Shown here piece by piece: positions 24,401 through 34,100 of a DNA stretch of 64,000 nt (the first letter of the stretch is position 1; every line of letters begins with the position of its first letter). A program made the translations under genes and the position numbers. This stretch comes from Yamagishiella unicocca (lineage: Eukaryota > Chlorophyta > Chlorophyceae > Chlamydomonadales > Volvocaceae), in assembly GCA_003116995.1 (NCBI GenBank), contig BDSL01000110.1, forward strand, positions 266,430 through 330,429. Reading direction: 5' to 3'. The notes below the pieces were generated by a model. The model was not told the origin of the DNA. It saw nothing but the letters and a program-made list of their open reading frames with translations, and did no database searches.

Positions 24401-27400
24401 GACGAGAAAACCGCCGCCGGCTGCTATTAACAGCAGAAACAGCAATCTGGGGGCGTTTGTAAAACCCTAAAACCCCCGCCTCCCCCCGGACTTGCCCTCT
24501 CCCCCCCATCCCCGCCTACTCCACCCCACTTGCCCGTTCCTCCGGCAGCACTCCTGGTAACCGCTGTACGGCCAGACGTCGGGGTCGCAACCCAGTACGG
24601 CACCTTGGAAGGTGGTGCCGCAGAAAAACCCCGGGCCGGCTGTGTTTCGGAGGCAGGAGCAGGGCGGGCAGCCGCCGCCGGCGCAGGCGCTGACGCCGGG
24701 GCAGCTGTCCTGGCACTGCATTCGGTTGCACGTCTCAACGACCGGCGGCGCCATCGCCGCGTTACAGTTGGCATCACTAACCCGGGAACCGTTGGTGAGG
24801 CTGGCGCACGTGACGGTTCGGTTGCGGCTGCCGCCGCCGCAGGTGGTGCTGCAGACGCCCCAGTCGCCGGCCAGCCAGGCGAAGGCATCTTGCGTGCCCC
24901 TGACGGAGAAGAGCTCGCTGGCGGCTATGTTGGAGTCGTCGGTGGTGCTGTAGAGGACCAGCTGGTAGGTGGAGCTGCTGGGGATGCCTGGCTGGATGGC
25001 CCAGGTGAGGGAGCCGCTGTTGGGCACCGAGTCTGATGTGAGGTGAGGGGGCGGGGGGGGGGGAAACCGTTCACGGGTGGGAGAGTAGGAAGCCAGGGGG
25101 AGGGGGGAGGGGGAAGCCAAGGGGGAGGGGGGAGCCAGGGGGGGGTAAGGCAGGGTTGCGCGAGGGGCCGGGGGCCATGTCTTCGTCCTCCTCTCCTCTC
25201 GCCGCCACTCCCGCCCACCCTTCCTCCAATGCCGCTTCACTGGCATACACACTAGTCCCTCCGGTGAGCCTGCCAGTGTACCAGCCCAACACCAAAACCC
25301 CTCCCGCTTCTTCCCCGAGCTGCCCCTCCTCTCACACCCTCTTCCCCCCTACCGTCCAGGCGAGGGACTCGATTTTCCTCGCGTCGGTTTTATTTACCTC
25401 TCCCGCCCGCCTACGGGCTCCTTTAAATTCCTTCCCTCCCCTGCCCCCTCCCCTGCCCCCTCCCCTGCCCCTCCCCTGCTCTCTCCCCTCCCCTGCCCTC
25501 CCTCCTCCCCTGCCCCCTCCCCTGCCCCCTCCCCTCCCCTGCCCCCTCCCCTGCCCCCTCCCCTCCCCAACCCACGCCCCCCTCCCCCCCGACTCCGCAG
25601 CTACGCACCAGTGGGCAGCCCCATCCCGTTCATCAGGACCGCGTTGGTTCCGGAGCGGATGTACACCAGCACCGGCCCGCCTCCCCCCGACCAGCTGATC
25701 GGGTACTCCCGCCCCGCCTCCAGGACGGCCCCCTCCGCCGGCCGCATCAACACCAGCCTCGGCTCGTCAGGCACGCACTGACCCGTCCACCAGCTAGCTC
25801 CGGAACCTGCGGCGGCGGCGGCGCTCGTGGTTCCGGAGCAGTTGAAACCGGCGGACGGGCCCATGGCGGTGCCGGGAAGGCAGGTGCCTCCGGCGCCTCC
25901 GCCGCTGGTGCTGGTGCTGCTGGTGCTGCTACTGCCGGCAGCTGGGACGCACCAGCCGCATGATGTCAGCTGTAGCAGGCAGTGCAGGCAGCTGGAGGCG
26001 GAGAGGCAGGACGAGACCACCTGCAGCTGCTGGGTGCAGTAGCCGTTGTCGTACCCGCACCTGTGAGCCGTACAATGGCGTACGCGCGCAGGAGGGTTGA
26101 GAGCGGGTTGCGGGGGTAGGTGGCCCTTGGCGGTTTTGTTCGTACAGGAAAACAGACCTCCCAACCCACGGGGGTTGTGGGGAACGGCCCGCGGGTCGGC
26201 AATCCACGGGGAGAGGAGATGCCTCGGGGGGTGGGAGGGATCGCACCTCGCAGCGGGTTTTAGGGTCTCAGTAAACCCTTAGTAAACCCTTAGTAAACCC
26301 TAAGCCCTTATACCCGGTTTGTCCACGCTTAGCGTCACATCAAACGCGCGCACGCACTTGCAGGCTTACACACTTATACCTACACAACACTTAACCCAGC
26401 ACGCATAGCACCCACACCCACTCTGGCACCATGCACTCCTGGTCGCACTGCTGGTTGCCCAGCAGCTCCTCCGAGCAGCTGTCCGGGCAGGGCGAGGCCT
26501 GATCGCACGTCTGGGAATTGCAGACCTGCACTGACGGGGGCCGCGGGCTAGGGCAGGTGCCATCCGGAGCTCGCGACTCCTCGCCGGTGTCACTGCGCTG
26601 CCAGCACTCCACGGTACGATTGCGGCCGCCGCCGCCGCATCCGGCGCTGCAGGGGCCCCAAGGGCTCACTCGCCAGGCGGCGCTTCTGCCGGTGCTGGTG
26701 TGCAGCGGGAGGCATCCGGTGCAGAGCGGACACGACGGGTAGGTCTGCGGCACAGGAGCCGGGGGGTGCTTGGTTCGGTGGGAAGACCCGAGTACAAGAC
26801 ATAAACCGAGGGGGAGGGGGGTGAAAAAGAAATCCGCGAATCCACGGCCGCGAAACAAAGGGGGGGGAGAGCGCGGGCATACATGGACCAGGGGCAAGGT
26901 AGGGGGCGTGGCTGGTCAGGGAGGAATGAGGAAAGCCCCAAAACGAAAAAAGACAGAAGGTCGCGGCGTAGATGTGAAGGGTGAGGGAGAGAGGGAAGGC
27001 GCGAACGGGGGAGGAAACGAATGGGTGGTGTGTGAGTAATTTGGGGGCCCCTGGTCAGTCGTCAGGTGGACGCAGCAGTCGGGCTGCCGATGCCCGCTGG
27101 CTTTGCCGTTGTCGTACCCATGTCGTGCAGTCGTACCCATGTCGTACCTCCACGTCGTACCTTTGGGAGGCAGGGCGTGGCCAGGCGGATGGGCAGCCAG
27201 GGCAGTCCCAGCAGCAGCTGCTTGCCGATGACGGGCAGGGTCACCTGGATCTGATCCACGGCGATGAACGTGTCCATGCGCGTCGATACCTGGTAGCCCA
27301 CCCCCGAGCAGCTTGGGCCGTCCAGAGTGCTTTGGAGGCCCAGGACCACCTGGTGGCTGAGGCTTATGGGGGCTTGCTGCCTGCGCAGGGCGCGTCACAG

Positions 27401-30400
27401 CGGGGGGCAGCGAGGAAGCACGTGTTGGTCAACAGCGTGGGGCAGCGAGGAGGGGAGGGCAGTCCGCGCGCGGGGGGTCGGTTGGATCGCGCGGGAGGGG
27501 GACAAGGGGTGAATATGTGGGGTGGTTGGGTCGGGGTTGGGGTTTTGGGGGTGGAGGTGGCATGAAAACCGTTGGCACGAGGGAGGGGGACGGGTTTGGA
27601 GCAAGCCACGGAGCGGAGGTGATGGGCGGGCAGGTGTTTACCGCAGTGCGCAAGCGGGGTGGCGAGGCGAGTAAGGGAAGCGAAGACGAGGGGGGTTTGG
27701 TAAGAGAATCCGCGAATCAACGGCCGACAAGACGAGGGGGGGAGGAGGGGGCCCGGAAGGGGAAAGGGAAGGTGAGGGCACGGGGGGCGAGAGAGGATGG
27801 GGGGGGAGGGAATGAGGAAGGGAAGAGGAGGGTGCCACGTCAGGGGTTTGGCAGCAGGGTGCTGCCCGGTGTATGTGCAACCCGCTTCGAGGGGGGTTGT
27901 ACCAGGTGGGTGATGTCTAGATTTGCCAAAGGCTCCCAAAAGCCGCAGCCGGCCGCGGTGCACGATGGGTGCCTGATTGGGTCGCAACGCCCTCGGTCGG
28001 TGACAAGTTTCCATCAGCACGCCGACCCACCGACCCACCACAGACGGATGGTGAAGACAGGCATCACAGCGACCTCCATCGCCACCGGCGCAGGGACGGT
28101 GATTTTGACCGGGTGCATGTTGAAGCTGCTGAAGGCGGGCGAGGGGATCCTGCGGGGAAGGGGTGGAGGGATGAGGAGAGGAGGAGGAGGGGAAGGTGGA
28201 GGGATGAGAAGGAGGAGGGGCAGGAGGAGGAAGGGATGAGAAGGAGGAGGAGGAAAGTAGGAACGGGAGGACGAAAGCGGTGAATAGACAAACCGGGCGG
28301 GTGGGAGAGGAAGCAGAAGCGGGCGGCTGGGGGTTGCTCTGCCGCTCTCCCCCTTCCCTCTCCCCCCTCCCGCCTCACCCACCACCTCGCCCCGCCCTAC
28401 ACCCCATGTCGATATGCGGGCTTACTTCCCTCCTGCTGCCCAACACCCCACCCCAACCCTGCTTTCCGGCCCCCACCTCCACCCCCAACGGGTCGTTTTC
28501 ATGTCACCGGTTTTCACGCCACCCCCACCCCCAACCCCAACCCCGCCCGCCCCTACTCACTGTCTGAACTCCTGCCACTGGTAGCGGAACTCCGTCCCGA
28601 CCTCCACATAATGCGAGTAGTCCAACCCGGCGTCCACGTTGCCCAGAAAGCCCACAGACACTCGGCCGTGAGCCTGCCAGCAACCCATACACACACACAC
28701 ACCCGGGCCCCGCAGCAGAGCAGTGCAGAGCGGACACGCGTCAGCAGAGCGGACACGCGTCAGCAGAGCGGACACGCGTCAGCAGAGCGGACACGCGTCA
28801 GCAGAGCGGACACGCGTCAGCAGAGCGGACACGCGTCAGCAGAGCGGACACGCGTCAGCAGAGCGGACACGCGTCAGCAGAGCGGACACGCGTCAGCAGA
28901 GCGGACACGCGTCAGCAGAGCGGACACGCGTCAGCAGAGCGGACACGCGTCAGCAGAGCGGACACGCGTCAGCAGAGCGGACACGCGTCAGCAGAGCGGA
29001 CACGCGTCAGCAGAGCGGACACGCGTCAGCAGAGCGGACACGCGTCAGCAGAGCGGACACGCGTCAGCAGAGCGGACACGCGTCAGCAGAGCGGACACGC
29101 GTCAGCAGAGCGGACACGCGTCAGCAGAGCGGACACGCGTCAGCAGAGCGGACACGCGTCAGCAGAGCGGACACGCGTCAGCGGGGGGGGGGGGTACGGC
29201 GGCGGTGACGAGCGAGAGGGCGGGGTTGGTGCCAATCTTATGGCACAGGCACGCACGCGGGGATGGCCGGGGGCGTGGTTCAGGCGCCCGTGCGGAGATT
29301 CAGGCGCCCGTGCGGAAATTCAGGCGCCCAAGATGAAAACACAAATGCTAAAGGCTTTCATTACGTAAGGCTGACAACATTAAGTGCCAGGCCTACAACG
29401 CCCGCCCCCTCCGCTCCCCTCTCCCCCCCTCCACTCCCCTCCCCCCCCTCCGCTCCCCTCCCCCTCCATTGCCGTACCTTCAACGCCGTGGCCAGTCCGA
29501 GCGTGACGGGTATAGGGCCCGCGGTGAAACCCAGCGCGCCCGCATACGCCTCCGGAACCAGCGTCGTGGTGCCGATGCTCACCGAGGTGCCGTACAGGGC
29601 CTGGATCGCCACGTCAGCGTTGACCGTCAGCATTCCGAAGAGGACAACCTGCGGCCCCCACCCACCCCGGAACCCCGGGGGGAGCGGACGGGTTTGGCAA
29701 CTGCAGGCCGGGTTGCCTCCGGGTTTTAGGGGCAATACACATGCCAAGCGCACCCAGTGGCCGCCCTGAACAGATGATTCCCGGACACGAGCCGACGACC
29801 CTCCGAAACCCTAACTTCCAACCGACGTCTCATCACGCGTCTGACTCGTTGCCGGAGCTATAACGGGGAGGCTGCGCGCATCGTCTCGTCATCATGTGCT
29901 GGCAGCGAGCCAACCATCCCCCGCCACCATTCCCCAACCCTGCCACCATCCCCCAACCCCACCCGCAAGTACTCCAGCCGCACGAAGGGGTACTCTTGCT
30001 GCCGAGAGATGACCACTTCGAAGTCCACGCCCCCCGCCAGAAGCGAGTAGCAACCCTGGCAGAGCACTGAGAGGCCCCCCGGCCCGCCGGGCGGCAGCAG
30101 CTCCAGGGAGGGCTCCACGACCGCGCCGATGCTCCGGTCGTAGTTGACGTCCAGAACTCCAGCCTCCTGAAAAGAGACCCGGCGGGTGGGGTTGGGGGTG
30201 AGGATGGCGGCGGGTGGGGTTGGGGGTGAGGATGGCGGTGGATGGGGTTGGGGGCGAGGATGGCGGCGGGTGGGGTTGGGGGTGAGGATGGCGGCGGGTG
30301 GGGGTGAGGACGGGGTGGAAGGAGACCCGTATAGTGGCGCCACAAATTAAAACCGAGTAGCACTCGTTTGGTACACTCGTTTGGTACATTCATTAGGTAC

Positions 30401-31140
30401 ACTCGTTTGGTACACTCGTTTGGTACACTCGTTTGGTACACTCCGCCGGGGACGCCGCGGGCAGCGCGGTTTTCGACGCCGGAGAAGCGCTTTTTACCGG
30501 TACTTCATTCAACCGACGCCGGAGAAGCGCTTTTTTTACCGGTACTTCATTCAACCGACGGCCGCGACCTGTTACCTCATGGAGACGAGAGCGACTGCAT
30601 TATGGGGGCTGGCTGGCTGGTAGGCTGCCGTCTCGCAGCAGCCCCAGGGGCTCGCACCCTCCCTCCTACGTCTGTCCTAAACGGTTTTTCTCGCATCCAC
30701 GTGTCTTCCTCGCAATCCCTCCTACCTCCGTGCCCCCCAGCAGCACCTCATCCCCCGCCTCCGAGCCTCCCAGGACGTCCGTGATCGCAACCACGGTGTC
30801 CGCCGCACCCAGCGAGTAGTCTAAAGCCCGGTCGAAGGAGTTCAGACCGGGGCGGGACAACTGAGGCAAGGGGGGCCGGGGTGAGGCGTGGAGACCCGGT
30901 TAAAAAGGGGAGGGAAGGGGGGGGCAGGGGCGGCAGCGGCGGAGGCATGTGTGTCGATTTCCGCAGCAGGGCATGTGCGGCTGGGATCTGCTGCAGATGC
31001 GCGCACCGAGTTCGCACTCGACATCGCACCCAAATAATGGAGATATGCATTTACGGAGATATGCACCAACACACCATACATCGAAACACCAGCCACCCGA
31101 GCTCGCAGGCGGCGACCTCACACCCAACAACACCAACACC

Positions 31141-31172
<32 letters not shown>

Positions 31173-34100
31173 CAACAACCACAACAGCACCACCAACAAC
31201 AGCTTCACCGACAACGGAAGCATCAGCATTAGCAGCAGCAGTTCAAGTGGCCCGCACGCAAGCGCTGGCACCTCCCCACACCCCCTCAGCCTCACAGTGC
31301 TGGCAAGCTTCTTAGTGCCGTCCCATGGGTCGCCGATCGCGCCCTGCAGCCGCCTCCCGCCGCCTACGCGCTGCTCAGCGGCGGGGGCCTGCTGCTGCTG
31401 CTGCTGCAGGGCGCCGGTGGCATTGAGGAGAAAGGCGTGCGCTGCCCGGATACCGTCGCCGTGAAGACCCGAGAAGCGGCCGGCGGCGGCGGCGGCTGCC
31501 CCCGAGGAACGGTCGCTTCCGCCGGCGGCGGCGGCGGCGGCGGCTGCCCCCGAGGAACGGTCGCTTCCGCCGGCGGCGGCGGCGGCGGCGGCGGCTACCC
31601 CCGAGGAACGGTCGCTTCCGGCGGCGGCGGCGGCTACCCCTGAGGAACGGTCGCTTCCGGCGGCGGCGGCGGTGGCGGCTACCCCGGAACGGTTGCTTCC
31701 GGAGGTGGTGGTGGCGGCGGCTGCGGCTCCGCCCGAGGAGGCAGAGCCCGTGAGCGGGTGGTCCACGTGGCCGGACGGGAGGTAGCGGTAGGCGATACGG
31801 GCCTCCCGGAAGCAGTGCTCCATACCCGCCTGCACGGCAGGGAGGTGCAGCCGGGGTCCACAGCAGCGGCGCCAGCAGAGGTATCAGCAGCGGCACCAGC
31901 AGAGGTATCAGCAGTGGCATCAGCAGCGGCATCAGCAGCACAACCCGCCACACCAGCCGCCAGGCATGCCTCAACACACACTGTCCTCACTGTGGTTGCG
32001 ATCACGGACGATCACCAGCCGCCAGGTACGGCTCAACACAACTTGCCCTGCTTGTGGTTGCGTGACTGAGCAGCAGACCTCCCGGCCAACCACCCAACCG
32101 GCGCCCCAACCACCCGCCCAACCACCTGCTCAACCTCAAACGCTATGTACGTGGCGTTCTGGAAGCCCCACGCGTCGCCCCACGTCACCCCGTCCTCCTC
32201 CCGGCCTGCTCCCTCTCCTGCTCCCTCCGGATCCGCCGGCTGCTGCGCCCGTGTCCCCCTTGCTGCTGCTGCCGCCCCTGCCTCCGCTTCCTGCGCTGCC
32301 GCCCCTGCCTCCGCTTCCTGCGCTGCCGCCCCTGCCTCCGCTTCCTGCGCTGCCGCCCCTGCCTCCGCTTCCTGCGCTGCCGCCCCTGCCTCCGCTTCCT
32401 GCGCTGCCGCTGCCGTACCGAGCCCCAGCGCCTGCGCCCAGCGCCGCTGCATCCTGGCCCCAGCCGCGTGGGCCCGCCCGCTGTTGACAAGGCGGTAGTA
32501 GAAAGCTGCTGGGCGGTCCGAACCCGAGTTCGAGTCCGAGGGGACGCATCTGCGGCGGGTGAGACCAGCAGACCCGGAGTGACAGGTGCCAAGACAGCAA
32601 GGGCACTCGCGAGCGCGCTGGCACCACCCATGGTGTCAGCGTCAGCAGGGATACCAGATGTCGTACGTCGACACCGGCATTCACGAGGGCAGCCCAACCC
32701 AAACCCCAACCAACCGGGGGGGGGTTTCTTCCTCGCAAACCCCACCCCATCAGTGGTTCTGTGTCGGGGGGCTTCCAGGGGCGTCCACTTGTTCACCCGG
32801 GTGTTTTGGGTTTTTAGCACACCGGGTAGCCGCCGGCCTCGCGCGAGGGCCTTATGCCTCTCTTCAAGGATGCAAGAAACACACACGGCGCGAAACACAC
32901 ACGGCGTGAAACACACACGCACGACCCACAGCAGCTCACCCCCATCTCGCGCCGCCAACCACGATGGCACCCCGCGGCCAGCTGAGCGGCTGCTCCGGTT
33001 CTATCACCGCCAGCACCAGCACCTGCTGCCGCCGCTGCTGCTGCTCGAACTTCCGCTCCCGGCCCAGCCGCATCTGTCCGCACTTCACCGCCAGCAGTGA
33101 GGGCTCGTGCTCCAGAACCACCAGGTTGTCGGCCTGAGTGGCGTGGCGGGGATGGGAGGTGGTGGGAGGTGGGGCAAGGGGGTAACCCCGGGTGGTGCTG
33201 GCGGCGGTGGTGGTGGTGGTGATGACATGTGCTGGCGGTGGTGTGTGGTACATGGTGGCGGATGGAGGTGGTGGTGGTGCTGTTGCTTTATTGACCGAGT
33301 GAGGGGGCCCCTGCTGTCGGGTGAGTCCAGTCCATGGAGAGGGTTGCGGGAATCGAACACGCGACCACGTGGGCTGCGCGCTGTCGTGGCGGGCTCCACC
33401 GCGGTTCTGGAGTAGCACGCGCCTCGTGCAGCCCGGGGCAGCCCCGCCCGCTTGTCGAGCTCTGGATTAAGGCACGGTGGGCACGTGGACAGGTCCAGCT
33501 AGGAGTCTGGACCAGCTGGACTGCTGAGGCGGGAGCAGCTGGACTGCTGAGGCGGGAGCAGCTGGACTGCTGAGGCGGGAGCAGCTGGACTGCTGAGGCG
33601 GGAGCAGCTGGACTGCTGAGGCGGGAGCAGCTGGACTGCTGAGGCGGGAGCAGCTGGACTGCTGAGGCGGGAGCAGCTGGACTGCTGAGGCGGGAGCAGC
33701 TGGACTGCTGAGGCGGGAGCAGCTGGACTGCTGAGGCGGGAGCAGCTGGACTGCTGAGGCGGGAGCAGCTGGACTGCTGAGGCGGGAGCAGCTGGACTGC
33801 TGAGGCGGGAGCAGCTGGACTGCTGAGGCGGGAGCAGCTGGACTGCTGAGGCGGGAGCAGCTGGACTGCTGAGACGGGAGCAGCTGGACTGCTGAGGCGG
33901 GAGCAGCTGGACTGCTGAGGCGGGAGCAGCTGGACTGCTGAGGCGGGAGCAGCTGGACTGCTGAGGCGGGAGCAGCTGGACTGCTGAGGCGGGAGCAGCT
34001 GGACTGCTGAGGCGGGAGCAGCTTAACCACCCACCAGACTGATGTCGTACTTGAGGTGGACCCAGCCCCCGCTCTCGTGCAGTCCAGACTCGTCCAACAT

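Noticed and set aside
28611..29336. Long plus-strand ORFs encoding QSGHASAERTRVSRADTR-type repeats
   Set aside because: They are translations of the 19-bp minisatellite inside an intron of the minus-strand gene.
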